Source: Limnephilus marmoratus (lineage: Eukaryota; Arthropoda; Insecta; Trichoptera; Limnephilidae). From it: DNA of 64,000 nt. The DNA lies in the NCBI GenBank assembly GCA_917880885.1, contig OU862922.1, positions 21,700,627 through 21,764,626 on the forward strand, given 5' to 3'. Under the pieces are notes generated by a model. It saw nothing but the letters and a program-made list of their open reading frames with translations, made no database searches and was not told the DNA's origin. Shown piece after piece: positions 1 through 10,730 of the stretch. Both the position numbers and the translations under genes were made by a program. Position 1 is the first letter of the stretch; each line of letters begins with the position of its first letter.

Positions 1-1574
1 GAAAACAACGCTCAATCAATTCCTTTATTCCTGCCCATCCTAAATTTCAGTTTTGGCATATTAGGTTGCCGTATTAGGTATACCGGTTGATGAAACTCCA
101 AGATCTTTCCTATCCTCAGAGCATGCATTACAATTCCTAACAAATCAGTGCCCCGGTGTACCGGTCACACTGACAGGAGTGCTCCTGGCTGGGGTGGTAT
201 CGTATGGTAATAGAGTAAATTTGTCTTGAGCGAGCTGAAACTTAATCATTTTAATCAGATGGGATTGGAACACAGAATTCTACAGTTTTAGCATACTATC
301 CTTCATGCACGTGCATTCGTCGTCTCAAGTATACATACTCATCTGATACTAAATCTTGATCCAAGTCATGTAATGACACCCTCGATCTTCTATTCTTCCC
401 GGTGCATCATCTATTTATGCTCTCCTGATATTGCTATCTATATATTTAACCATCTAAGTCCTTTTCTTAATCTTTTAAATGTCGGCTTTACTACAGAAAT
501 AATTTAATTGAAAAAACTGGGACCAGCTTATCTTTAAAAAATAAACCATCACGAAAACTTTGTTTGTATTATTTGTGGATTTCTGAACCGGTACATAGCA
601 CATCCTCCCAAAAGAATAATTCTGTTTGGATAACACTGTCAGCCATCGCTTGGGACACAATTAATAAGATAATTTGCACACCCGTCCTCCTCTCAAATCC
701 TGTTTTAAAATCTTGTCTTCTTCCTTCCCCCGCATCTTCTCTCTTCTCGATCTCATGATCTTTGTTTTCCCTTTTTATGCCCACAGGATCACTAAATATA
801 GAAGTACGGATTTGAATATGTATCCGATACATCCGTCTGGATACCCTTTTGATAAAATAGATTAGGCTAAATATCTTTTTATGTATTTGACTTTTATGCG
901 TATAGTTGTAAATATTAAAAGCATATTTGGAGTAAAATCAATTAAAAAGATCTTGGAAGATTGACTAAGCGGCCTCATTAGGATAATTGGGAGCATCTAC
1001 AAAGAAATCTTTGCTGCAAAGTTCATAAACTTTACTTTAGATAGTGTCTCGGATAAACGTATTCGATTTTATTTATACGAGACACCTGTTTTCTTTTTCT
1101 AAAATTCTAAATGAATTATCATTTTTTATTGGAATAACTTTTGAAAGTTGTACCAATCAGGGAGTATTTCACCACCCTCCTGATAGCTGATCCATACGAT
1201 AACGAATAAAACAAATAAATACTCGCAGCAGGTAAAAAAAATCTGCTAACTTATCCTATACATTGCCACTATTCATAGATTCGAGTACCGAATAGTAAAC
1301 CTGATTTTTTAAATAAATTAATCGTTTTTAATTAATCGAAAATGTACACTATCGTATGGATAATCTATGAGGAACATGGTGAGATATCCCATCAATGTAA
1401 TATATCACTGATGGTTATACGAGAGACAATTTAGGTTACAAACAATTTCTGAAGAACTTTAATAATCATTTAAAAAGATATGCTACATGGCAAAATAAGA
1501 GAAAAATAGTTGAAGATGATATTGTTAACTCTGATTTTGAAATATTAGACCGATAAAAAAACGTTAAATAAATA
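1..1574. other. AT-rich non-coding stretch
   Basis: I see no gene, RNA or well-bounded repeat here. The open frames are under 90 codons, overlap on both strands and have no recognisable motif. Base composition is AT-rich like the rest of the window. Confidence 0.5.
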
Positions 1575-1648
1575 GGTCCAATGGCTGAATTGATTAACGC
1601 GCTGTCAGTAAAACAAGAAATCCTGGGTTCGATTCCCAATTGCCACCG
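1575..1648 (+). pseudogene. tRNA-like sequence (tRNA pseudogene or SINE head)
   Basis: An A-box-like TGGCTGAATTGATTAACGCG is followed about 45 bases later by an exact B-box core GGTTCGATTCC inside a pairable T-arm (TGGG/CCCA). The acceptor ends (GGTCCAA and TTGCCACC) pair poorly and the anticodon arm is not convincing. It is therefore more likely a decayed tRNA or the head of a tRNA-derived SINE than a working tRNA. No SINE body recognised elsewhere in the window follows it. Confidence 0.45.
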
Positions 1649-2128
1649 TTACCTTTTTATTTTGTGTGTCTTGTTCTGTTTCATGATTCTCTTGGATTTA
1701 TTAGCAATTTCTTCTGTATTGAAATACTACATTTATGGGTTCTTTATCAAAAAAATCTGTTAGGTATGTATAAGAGAAGGGAAACAACTATTAAGAATCG
1801 TTATAAAATGTGTATTATCCCGCTGACAGGATTTAGTCCTTCGATCTGGAACGGTTCCAACAGTTCGTTTACATTATTCTATTTTTACTTCATCACGCCA
1901 GGATCGTCGAGGCAGAAACGGATTTACGCGCGGCATCTGGCCGCACGCTAGTGCAAAATGAAAACATTAACGATGTTCACGGTTCGTACTAATCGACATT
2001 GATCACTGCTGATTTTTGGTAACGCGAATAAAACTTGCTCTTGTTCTATTTCATGAGCTTTTTGGCTTCCAGCTTTTAGACAGAGGCCTCCCTCAATTGT
2101 ACCTACTGCACATTGTAACATAAACCAA

Positions 2129-2306
2129 ACCAGTCCACACTTCATTTCCAAAAGTTCAGGATTTTAGTGTTGGGTGTTGGATGAACCTAACCTAACCTAA
2201 TAACCTAACCTAAAATGACCCAACCAACTGTACTGAAACCTATCCACACTTCATCTTCAAAAGTTTAGGATTTTAGTGTTGAGGGTTGGATGTTTACCTA
2301 ACCTAA
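2129..2306. repeat. Two ~65-bp direct repeats with CCTAA runs
   Basis: Two related copies, near 2129-2190 and 2239-2305, share CCACACTTCAT, AGGATTTTAGTGTTG and GGTTGGATG and end in CCTAACCTAA. Short runs of CCTAA, the complement of the insect telomere repeat TTAGG, lie between and after them (2188-2215 and 2461-2514). Interstitial TTAGG-like islands also occur near 3110-3150, 15236-15285, 28387-28402 and 32089-32134. Confidence 0.6.
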
Positions 2307-2462
2307 GGGAACGTACTACGTGACCAACTTTTTGCAATTTTTAAACCCCCCCCCCCCCCCCCCGGTGACCAAAAACCTAAGGACGCCACCGCTCATTTGT
2401 ACCAAGCGTGGTATTTTGGAGATCCCCCCCCCGAACAGGTCACGTAGTATGGGTACGTTCCC
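2307..2462. mobile_element. MITE, GGGAACGTAC family, copy 1 (TSD TAA)
   Basis: A 156-bp non-coding element with terminal inverted repeats beginning GGGAACGTAC, followed by an ACTACGTGACC-like segment and long C homopolymers inside. TAA lies on both sides (2304-2306 and 2463-2465). A second copy in the opposite orientation is at 43309-43475. The 3-bp target duplication and short TIR suggest a PIF/Harbinger-type non-autonomous element, but the superfamily is inferred. Confidence 0.75.
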
Positions 2463-2630
2463 TAACCTAATAACCTAACCTAAAATAACCTAACCTAACC
2501 TAAAAACTTAACCTAATGGGTCTTGGGTAATGTATTGTCCTATTTTGAAATATTTGACTTAATTTTCTATCTGTTATTTTATATTTAATTGATTCTTGAT
2601 TCTTTTCCGTCCACGGACTCTTTTACTTTT

Positions 2631-2714
2631 AAATAATAATAATAATAATAAATAAATTTGGATTACTTATATAGCGCTGTTTTTGCGAAAAATCGCCTCA
2701 AGAGCGCTGTACAA
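2631..2714 (-). mobile_element. LINE 3' end with AGCGCT hairpin and (ATT)n tail
   Basis: On the minus strand the order is TTGTACAGCGCTCTTGAGG, a short hairpin GCGATTTTTCGC, AGCGCTATATAAG, then an ATT microsatellite. This is one of six copies in the window (others near 10976, 15596, 24246, 30681 and 33391). Such 3' hairpins plus simple-repeat tails are typical of CR1/L2-type non-LTR retrotransposons, where the reverse transcriptase recognises the 3' end. No coding part is attached. Confidence 0.6.
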
Positions 2715-2740
2715 ATTAGCATGGATTTTACATTAGAATT

Positions 2741-3072
2741 TACTTAACTTAGGAGGCTAGATAACAACTCGTCTTGCAGCTATCAAGCGCATGGATTATG
2801 GATTATTAGAATTCTAGCCCCCCGATTAATTAAATAAAATATCTTTTTATATGTACGTATTTCAATTTACTTAACTATGTAGGGGGCTAGATAACCACTC
2901 GTCTTGCAGCTATCAAGCGCATGGATTGTTGGAATTCTAGCCCCCAATAAGTTAAATAAAATATCTTTTTATATGTACGTATTTTAATATACTTAACTAT
3001 GTAGGAGGCTAGATAACAACTAGTCTTGCAGCTATCAAGCGCATGGATTATTGGAATTCTTGCCCCCCAATA
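2741..3072. repeat. Three tandem units of ~122-130 bp
   Basis: AGGRGGCTAGATAAC followed by CTTGCAGCTATCAAGCGCAT and then CTAGCCCCC occurs at 2751, 2881 and 3003. Each unit can fold because GGGGGCTAG faces CTAGCCCCC across about 50 bases. Units are separated by AT-rich spacers with TTTTTATATGTACGTATTT. The array lies directly beside the LINE 3' end at 2631-2714, so it may be that element's 3' UTR amplified in tandem. Confidence 0.7.
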
Positions 3073-3685
3073 ACACATTTATCTTATGTATTTAGTAATC
3101 TACTTAACATCCTTAGTCTAACTTAATCTAACTTAATCTAACTTAACCTAACTTTATCTTACTCACACATACTCCAAACCTAGGTATATTTAATAAATCT
3201 GCAATTCATAACAACAATTGCAAAGAAACCAATTTAACGTCTGTGTCGTATTTTATCTCAATATGATCGGTGCCTATTTAATATTAAAAAAAAAACAGAT
3301 CAACCTAAATTTTAAAAAAATTACTTGCATATTGGATACTTCCTTTATGGGTAGGCAGCTATTTTATTTCTTTTATTGTGGATGATGTCTGGACATTGAC
3401 AGCTCGATAAATCAGTTTCGGTCAGATAGGACAAGCTTTAGCAAAACCCCATAAAACTGAGTTCGTAAACGAATTTTCAGTGTGAGCGAATAAAATACGA
3501 TGCACGAAATTGGTATAAGGTTAAATTAAAAATAACTAGTTGTCTGCTCGTTCACAAATGGCGGTAATTTAATTATTTTAGGAAAAAAACCTTTCTGCAA
3601 GTTATGCTGTAAAATGTTAAGATGAATAGTTTGTTTGTCCCCGTAGTTGTTGAGTTTTTAAAGGCAATGTTATTAATTCAATTTT

Positions 3686-4075
3686 GAAGGCGGGTATGAG
3701 TACCGCCGCCCCGGCAACCATTTATTGGATAACCAATACCTCTGCCATAGGTCACCCCAAGTGGTTCGCTGTGCTTGATGTCTTAGCTCACTGACACCAG
3801 CTGCGTGGCAGTCCGGATCGGGAGAGACTGGTTGAGGGAGACCTCTCAAGCAGAACTCTTTTCGAACATCGCCTTGCACCGCAGTGGGAGGGATGGATTC
3901 GTACGTCTGCCACTTCTGCACCCACTGACCCCCAGATTGCTATCCACCCCTCATACCTTATCCTTCCCAGCACTTCCTCTCCTTCCTTTCCTTTAAAATA
4001 CCCTCCAATTAGCATCCCCAAAGATGACATAAGCCTTGAGGGAAAATATTTTAAATTGTTAAAAAAATATATTAA
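3686..4075 (-). repeat. Dispersed ~400-bp repeat family P, copy 1
   Basis: Shares blocks with 35136-35545, 36906-37040, 48970-49670 and 52097-52246: GGGTATG..CCGCCCCGG at one end, GTGTCCAGGAGTGACGGA-like and AACCACTTGGGGTRACMTA in the middle, and CATCTTTGGGGATGC near the other end. It has no inverted termini and no tRNA or 5S promoter that I can see. It could be a SINE with an unrecognised head or the 3' UTR of a larger element. This copy is minus relative to the 35-kb copy. Confidence 0.6.
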
Positions 4076-4386
4076 AATGAATAAATAATTATGTTCGTAT
4101 GAAAACTCAATTCTTTCAAGAAAGGCAACAAATGTATAGAATATTGTATCGAGGATTCAATCCAACATCGTACTTACGTGCCTTTCTTGGAAGAGTTGAG
4201 ATTGTTTGCGGACAAAACTACTTATTCATATTAAATAATTAATTAATTACAATTGAATTAGCGCTATCCAAGAAAGAGCAGGTTATGAATTCTTTGAAGA
4301 AATCCTTAAACCTCTGATGAAACGTCAGACAGACTTTTAAAAAGATAAGCAAATTGCTCCATTTGGCCGAAGGAAATATGTATTAA

Positions 4387-4822
4387 CTAGCTGGTTCCCG
4401 GAATGCGTTGCTATGCCATTTAATAAATAAACTGTTTCTCCCTGCGTGTCCTTTCCCAATCGTCCCGTTCCCTTTCCGGCTCCCCTCCCTCTCCCGCGTC
4501 CCCTTCCACTCCGATTCCTCCACTTTCCCTCTTCCTATTCCACTCCCCTCCCTTACCCCGTCCAGCGAATCCCCTACCCGAGTTCCCCTCCCCCCTTCCG
4601 TATTCCATACATTCAGTTTTCAAACAGCTCGTGTGCCACCTGCTGCAATTTTTTTATACAAATTTCATAATGCCAGAGCTCACCAATAGTTTTATACAAA
4701 CCTTGTCCTGATAATAACAAACACACAACAAAAAGAACTATCCAATTTGGTGAAGTCGTTCGGAAGTTATGCGCGTACATACATTTCGGCGATTCATTTT
4801 TATTTATATAGATAGATAGAAG
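4387..4822 (+). repeat. Family A repeat (pyrimidine-rich), copy 1
   Basis: Starts CTAGCTGGTTCCCGGAATGC, runs through a C/T-rich core, then CAAATTTCATAATGCCAGAG, CCTTGTCCTGATAATAACAA and CCAATTTGGTGAAGTCGTTC, and ends GCGATTCATTTTTATTTATA. Copies in both orientations occur at 4948, 5841, 17634, 18230, 19303 and 36215. The fragment of 5' end seen in other copies (CCGCGGCTTCGCTCGCAT on this strand) is common in Lepidoptera to my knowledge. It is non-autonomous and class is uncertain. Long open frames here are by-products of the pyrimidine-rich core. Confidence 0.6.
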
Positions 4823-4850
4823 ATAGAAGATAGATAGATAGATAGATAAA
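4808..4850. repeat. AGAT microsatellite
   Basis: GATA/AGAT tetramers with an AGAAGAT interruption directly follow the 3' end of the family A copy, like a tail expansion of the repeat's terminal ATAGAT. Confidence 0.8.
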
Positions 4851-4947
4851 CTAATGTTTTGCTGCAGAGTAATGATTGCATTTTAATTACTTATTTCTAA
4901 ACAACGCCCTACTGCGCAATATTTACATTTGATTATTTTATTTTAAA

Positions 4948-5396
4948 TAGCTGGTCCCGGCAAGCGTTGCTATGCCATTTAATAAAGAAATTGTTTCTCC
5001 CTGAGTGTCCTTTCCCATTCGTCCTGTTCCCCTTTCGCCTCCTCTTTTTTTCTCCCGTTCCCACTTCGTCACCTCCACCTTCCATCTCCCCACTCCACTC
5101 CCCCCCCCCCCCTTCCCCCGCCCCGCGAACCCTCCTCCCGAGTTCCCCTCTCCCCTCCCAGGTCCCCCTCATCCCTCCCAGGTTACCATTCCCCTCCCTT
5201 CCTCCCGCTTTCCATACATTCAGTTTTCAAACCTCGCACGCCACCAATAGCAATTTTTTTATACAAATTTCATAATGCCAGAGCTTACCGGAAGTTTTAT
5301 AAAAACCTTGTCCTGACAATAACGAACACACAAAAAAAGAATTATCCAATTTGGTGCAGTCGTTTGAAAGTTCAGCGATTCATTTTTATATTAGAG
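4948..5396 (+). repeat. Family A repeat, copy 2
   Basis: Same order of blocks as the copy that starts about 560 bases upstream and in the same orientation: TAGCTGGTCCCGGCAAGCG, a long C-rich core with a run of Cs, ATTTCATAATGCCAGAGCTT, CAGTCGTTTGAAAGTT, then CGATTCATTTTTATATTAGA. The two are separated by about 100 bases of unrelated sequence, so they look like separate insertions or a tandem pair. Confidence 0.6.
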
Positions 5397-5712
5397 ATAT
5401 GTTCGTTTTACCATCTGCGACGGCTTTCAACATTTTGACACCTACTTATAAAGCTACGTAATATTTTTATAATTTCTAATCTTGAAAAGGTTAATTCATG
5501 GTAAAATTACAATTTAATTTCATTTTTACGCACAGAATTTGAACAATTCATCAAATTTCAAAGATAATTTTCAAGTTGAAAGTTCCATTCAATTTTTGTT
5601 ATTAGGTATTTCAGTTCCATGAAACAACTGGTCCACATTGAAAGAGGTTTTTAATGTTTTTTTCGTTATTTGTTTTTGGGGTGTTATGCCGTGTTGCGCT
5701 ACCTCCTTCTTT

Positions 5713-5753
5713 AGCCAACGTTTCAGACATCGTTGCAGTGTCCATCATCAGGG
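5713..5753 (-). ncRNA. Hammerhead-like core motif
   Basis: Minus strand reads CTGATGA, then a stem II candidate GGACA/TGTCT (one G-U pair), then GAAAC and GTTGG. CUGAUGA-stem-GAAA is the conserved hammerhead ribozyme core. Penelope-like elements carry minimal hammerheads in their terminal repeats. I cannot identify the cleavage site or stem I with confidence. Two related motifs occur at 20230-20266 and 26408-26444. Confidence 0.4.
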
Positions 5754-5840
5754 CAGATCCGGCAGATCCGGTAGATGTGTGTAAATGCTTTTGGCCGTGA
5801 AAATCTTAAAACTTATCAGGTTTTTAATGTGTTTTAAGTC

Positions 5841-6262
5841 ATCTATAATATAAAATGAATCGCAGAATGTGTTGCTAAGCGAATAACTTTCGAACGACAG
5901 CACCAAATTGGATAATTCTTTTTTTTGTGTGTTCGTTATTGTCAGGACAAGGTTTTTATAAAACTTCAGGTGAGCCCTGGCATTATGAAATTTGTATAAA
6001 AAAATTGCTATTGGTGGCACACGAGATTGCTATTGGAGGCTATGGAAAGCGGGAGTGAGGGAGATATGGGGGAGGAGAACCAGGGAGGGGGAGGGGAACC
6101 TGGGAGGGGGGAGCGGGACCTGGTAGGGGGGAGAGGAACTCGGGAGGGGGGTTCGCGGGACGAGGGAAGAGGGAGGGGGAGTGGAGTGGAGAGGGGAGAG
6201 GTGACGGAGTGGGAAACCCCTAATACCATGCGAGCGAAGCCGCGGGAAAAAGCTAGTAGATA
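5841..6262 (-). repeat. Family A repeat, copy 3 (reverse)
   Basis: Reverse copy: ATCTATAATATAAAATGAAT at the low end, a G-rich core of GGGAGGGGGAG-type units in the middle, and GCGAGCGAAGCCGCGGG followed by AAAAAGCTAGTAG at the high end. It keeps the family's full 5' terminus, which the copies at 4387 and 4948 have replaced by CTGGTCCCGGCAAGCG. Confidence 0.65.
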
Positions 6263-7060
6263 TATATGTAATCGTACCTAAAGTCTATGTTTTGTGAGCC
6301 ATTTTAATTGCGCTGTACGATTTTAAATAAGAAAATTAAATTTTAGACTTAATGTGAAATATTTATAGGTATATTAAGCAATTTAGGCATTGACAGTGCT
6401 TTGAGCCTCGATCAAGTATGTTTTAATTTAGGTAAAGACTGAGTGCGTCCAATAATACACGTACTTATGGAATAGAATATATCTATACATAATTTTATAT
6501 CCTGATTTCGAGGCACAGGTACCTAATAAATTTGAAAAAATCAACGATTGCATCGAGTGGGAGTCCAGGAGTATGTAAAAATATATTTTTATCTTTTTTT
6601 ACACTAGTAAAAATGAGCACAAATATTAACATTTTTCATAAAGCGTCATTAAATCTATATATAATATAAGTAACTTAAGCTTTAATATTTTTCTAGCTTT
6701 CAAAACTCCTTGATGTGTTAAGCGTATTATTATTTTCGGAGGATTAGGATCATAGACCTATCTCACATGCAAAATACACTCACATGCAATTTGCATTCTG
6801 ATTGTAGACACGCGTAAAACACAAACTAAAAATAGGCAAAGATCAGGTGTACGTCGCAAAATTGCGTCATTCCAAGCCCCAGTGCAATAATATCAACGAG
6901 TTGGTTTCAGCTGCGACAGAACATCGACAATATCGTGTTGTGTGGATAGTGTGGTGTTCAACCAGCGTCCACTCCTGTTGAGTTTTGTTTATCAACTAAC
7001 GCTACCATTTGTAGGTTCGTAGTATTCTTGTGGTAAAGCAGCTCCCTCCCTGCCCTTTTA
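6263..7060. other. Non-coding stretch
   Basis: AT-rich with no recognised repeat until about 6840. From there to 7060 GC content rises (CAAAATTGCGTCATTCC, GCTGCGACAGAACATCGAC), leading into the small open frame at 7074. I see no splice or promoter signals I would defend. Confidence 0.4.
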
Positions 7061-7073
7061 ACCGCCTGCCATC

Positions 7074-7205
7074 ATGACCAGTGCCTCTGCCCCTCTTGCC
7101 CACTTAGGCCCACTACACGCGGAGAGTGCAGACTCTGTTGAGCCACTGGTTCCTGCAATTGCTACTGCTGCTGTCAGTATTGCACTCGGGACGCCTACCC
7201 AATAG
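7074..7205 (+). CDS. Short ORF of unknown function (43 codons)
   Basis: ATG in a fair Kozak context (GCCATCATGA) opens a 43-residue Ala/Ser/Leu-rich peptide that starts MTSASAPLAHLGPLHA and ends GTPTQ before TAG. GC content is clearly higher than in the flanks and the leader lacks AT tracts. It matches no family I know. It might be the start of a retroelement ORF1, a first exon, or chance. There is no supporting homologue or downstream exon. Confidence 0.15.
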   Translation: MTSASAPLAHLGPLHAESADSVEPLVPAIATAAVSIALGTPTQ

Positions 7206-7237
7206 TAACACGGACCTGATTTGAATAAATACGCCAA

Positions 7238-7486
7238 GTTATTAAAAAAAACACTTTTGATACCGTACAACAGTCACAATTGCTTAAAGCCAATGGGGAA
7301 TGACCATAGCGTCTCCACTCCGGTACCAAGTGCAGGAATATGCTATATTATTTTTTTTATTTAAATAAATTCGAAATTAAAAAAAAAACACTTTTCATAC
7401 CATACAACAATCGAAAGTGCAGCCAGTGGAAAATGATCACAGCGTCTCCACTTCGGAACCAAGTGCAGGAATATGCTATATTATAA
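7238..7486. repeat. Two tandem ~110-bp direct repeats
   Basis: Two copies (7243-7352 and 7380-7484) share AAACACTTTTSATACC, TACAACA, GCGTCTCCACT and CCAAGTGCAGGAATATGC, and are joined by an AT-rich spacer. Divergence of roughly 10-15 percent by eye indicates an old duplication. Confidence 0.75.
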
Positions 7487-9473
7487 TTTACTTGAATATG
7501 CGCCACGGATATGTAATAAAAGTTATACAGGAAAGAAACAGCAGACATTCTTAATTTACCACGGCTCTCTTGAATTTCTTGAGATCTCGCGATTGCAATG
7601 CGTCCATTTGAATCTCATTCATTTACTTAGACGTATTCAGCAAGACACAAGACAGACAATTTTCAGCAAAAGTCTCAGAAATACAGGTCGAAATGAGCCT
7701 ACATCATAGACATTTAAATTCAATAGATCAGAAGATACAGATGAGGGGTAAAACCAAACTATGGGGAGCGAAGAAGGGAAAGATGACTGTGATTCGTTAA
7801 AAAATCAATCTGACAGTATATAGGCATCTCGCATTATAATATCACCATTTAGTTCTTAAAAGCAAAATCTGCTTTGAATGAATAGACCTTTTTACATAGG
7901 AGCGCGAATTGCTTGCCACGTTAATAACATATTTGCGAAGGACAAATGCTTGCCCCGAAAAGGTTCGCTCATATTCACATAGCAATATTTTGTTGCCGTG
8001 TTTAGTTAAGACACTTTTACAAATGTTTCATAATTTACTTACCCCTTTAACCTGCGACTAGCTCACTAGCACTAGAGAAACGCCCACATTCGCTACGTTC
8101 TAGGTAGGTCTACAGCACAAGCTTTCATATTTTGCCGTGTTATTTCGTAAAATGTATGATGTTACCTCTGCGCTGGTCAGGACAAGGATGACGACATCAC
8201 ATTTTTTTTTATTCAAGCGAGGCTCTCGTAAAGCCCAGCTGGGTCCAAGGAGGAGCTCTAGCCGGCTCCATGGGGAGGGGGAAATAATACGTTTTTATCA
8301 TTTAGGGCAGGTCCAGATATATTCATATGTCCGTGGCCTACATTAAAAAACTGCTGAATACATAATACACACCAGAAATGCAATCCATGACGATTTTAAT
8401 ACAAACCAATGACACCACTGACTTAGTACATTTTGGTTCTAGCCCATTTTACACACGCTCTGTCTCCATTACACATGCCTGACGTAATACATCGCCATCA
8501 TATTTGATAATGAAAATTTCACAAAGATGATGAAACAGAATCCAGTATTAGGATTGTAAGGTCCGTTCTTGGATCACCAAACACACCCACATCACATTTC
8601 TTGTCTTCTTTATTTTACGCTTTTATTTCACCTACAGACCTTCCTACAAATTTCCTCTGTCTCTCTTCTCTTACTACTCCGGCCGCAGCTTCAGCCTGAT
8701 GCCTTTTGCGCTCAGCGTGAGGGACAAATCAGGTTTTCAAATCGAGATTTAAAAACAAAGCCCGGGGCACTTTTAAACACAACCGTACTACGCAAAACAC
8801 AGAGCGTTCCAGGGCTGGAAGGGCACAAGGGCCTCGGGTCGATGTGTCAGCGTGACCTGAAAGGAAAAACCAAAACAAATTAGCATATACCAACAGCCGT
8901 GTCTCCGTAGGAGCAGGCAGAAAGCACATGATAACAGAAGCATCAAATATTACGACATCGTATTTACATATAATAATTCGACTAAAATAATACCCACAAG
9001 TCACTTTCTAGAGTTCAAAGATTATTTTTAATTTAGTTCCAAAACATAATGTTAAAAATTCTCACCCATTTTTAAGATAAGCCACAAATATCGGATTTTA
9101 CATATTTTGAAGGTTGTGAAAAGGTTCAGACTTGTGGGGTGAAGATTTTCGAAAAAATATACCTTTATAAATTAACGCAAAAAGCACACGGTAAATTTAT
9201 TATCGGACCGAATTAAGGTCTCGATGAAGGTAGGTAGGTGTAACGGGCTGGTGTGGTTAGATTTTCAGCTCTAATCGATCTATTTACTAGCTGAAGTTCC
9301 CTGAGCTCCCTGACTAAATCCCGGGATTTTCCTTTTGCATTGAACGTCAAGTGTGCAAAATTTTATCAATAAGTATTAACATTCTGCTTTAAAGGGGAAG
9401 GAATCGGATGGGGATGATTTCGAAATCTCATCTTGTTTTGAAGGTCAAGTGTGCAAAATTTAGTTTTGTATAA
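7487..9473. other. Non-coding stretch
   Basis: I see no gene. Open frames near 8137-8346 and 8569-8883 lack motifs, and the minus frame over 8729-9004 overlaps the latter. A short near-repeat, GGTCAAGTGTGCAAAATTT and its relative, occurs near 9345 and 9440 just before the next dispersed repeat. Confidence 0.4.
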
Positions 9474-9735
9474 TAACCCGGCCACACGTTGCTGTGGCTC
9501 ACGAAACCTTTATAACCAACGCCATCTGTTAAATCAAATCCACACCACGCTTCCCGCTGCCGCTTGACCAGATATATTATGTATTTCAACCAATTTACCC
9601 AAAACCATGACAAATTATACACCTAAAAACCTTCCTCATGAAACACTCTATCTATTGTTGAAAACCGCATGAAAATCCGTTACGTAGTTTAAAAAATCTA
9701 AGCGCACAGCTTGAGCAACTTCATTTTATACTTAG
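9474..9735 (+). repeat. Family B dispersed repeat, copy 1
   Basis: Begins ACCCGGCCACACGTTGCTG and continues TGGCTCACGAAAC, CACTCTATCTATTG, GAAAACCGCATGAAAATCCG, ACGTAGTTTAAA and ends TTCATTTTATACTTAGTA. A second copy is at 60932-61200. I recognise this as a widespread repeat in moth and butterfly genomes. Its class is not decidable from two copies. Confidence 0.65.
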
Positions 9736-9740
9736 TAAAG

Positions 9741-10130
9741 ATGTGAATACCTCACAAGAGTCCCAACTGCTCGCGCCTGGAGCCAGTGAGACTTTGACAT
9801 CGCCAATTGGGGTATGTTGTGAGGCTGAAGGTAATCGGGGAGGGGAAGGAGATAGGAAGAGGAAGGTGGGGAAGTACTTAGATCTGGTCACCAAACACGG
9901 CTAAAGCCATTTCAAGCAAGATTTCAATTCTGAATGGTGATCTTACACCAGGGAGATACTTAAAGTTTCTTCCACTCTGGAACGTGCAGCAAATATACCT
10001 TATATTACTTTAAATGATTAAATTGTGAAAACACGAATCAATCAAATAAAATGCATCTGTGCACGCCGGGATTTGAACCCACGACCTCCGGATCGCTGGT
10101 TGAGAGCCTTGCCCTTCGACCACGTCGTTT
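9741..10130 (-). mobile_element. tRNA-headed SINE (family S), copy a
   Basis: Read on the minus strand: tRNA-like head GTGGTCGAAGGGCAAGGCTC, then an exact B box GGTTCAAATCC, CCCGGCGTGC, an AT-rich joint, and a body containing CAGAATTGAAATCTTGC, CCGTGTTTGGTGACC and CTCACAACATACCCCAATTG, ending near GTATTCACAT. Five copies occur here (also 25617, 37141, 39050 and 62802). The RNA polymerase III A/B boxes and fixed body define a SINE; it is mobilised in trans by a LINE. Confidence 0.8.
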
Positions 10131-10388
10131 AGTTTCAAAAAACTCTTTGTAAGCCCGGGCAACGCCGGGGACATCAGCTATTATATTATATAAATGTGAA
10201 TAGGTAGGCCTTTCTGAGATAAGTTTTGGATATCGATCAGAATTCTGTTGGGTAATAAAGGGGTCATACCATAGACATATTAATATTCATATGTCTATGG
10301 GTCATACTCAGAAGTTTCAAACTCAAAACTTGGAGACTTAAGAATTATTACGTATGCTACCTGTGTTGCTAATTGCAAAAATACCAAT

Positions 10389-10710
10389 CTTCTTCCTTTG
10401 GCTGCCCTAACTCATTGCCTAGGTAGGCTGTTGGGGTCGGCTCTTCTCGTTCTCAGGTTGTAGTTTCTTCTGTTCTGAGTATCGCCTTCATCCAGGCCGT
10501 TTCTCTGAAGTATTTTGGAGCATTGAGTCATCCAGGAGTTCTTCGGTCTTCCTCTGGATGACTGTCGATGAAGCTCCATATACATTACCTGCTTCACTGT
10601 GTGGTCTGATGGTCTCCATCTTATGTGCCCATACCATCTCAACTGTCGTTCCTCCAGCTTACTGTTTATGTCTGTGACACCCAGGCTACCACGAACGAAC
10701 TTTTAATCTT
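10389..10710 (-). pseudogene. RTE-like LINE 3' fragment (reverse transcriptase C-terminus)
   Basis: The minus frame ending near 10412 encodes the C-terminal tail of an RTE-type endonuclease/reverse transcriptase: LEERQLRWYGHIRWRPSDH, SSRGRPKNSWM and TRRADPNSLPRQ. The frame is open back to about 10700 with no stop. The insertion is 5'-truncated and its 3' end is GGAAGAAG. A perfect 17-bp target duplication, ATTGCAAAAATACCAAT, flanks it at 10372-10388 and 10711-10727, which fixes the boundaries. Confidence 0.9.
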
Positions 10711-10730
10711 ATTGCAAAAATACCAATATT

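Noticed and set aside
1575..1648. Functional tRNA gene
   Set aside because: B box is good but the acceptor and anticodon stems do not pair.
4408..5275. Overlapping Pro/Ser-rich frames on the plus strand
   Set aside because: Same compositional artefact in two family A copies; no motif, and the frames overlap in two phases.
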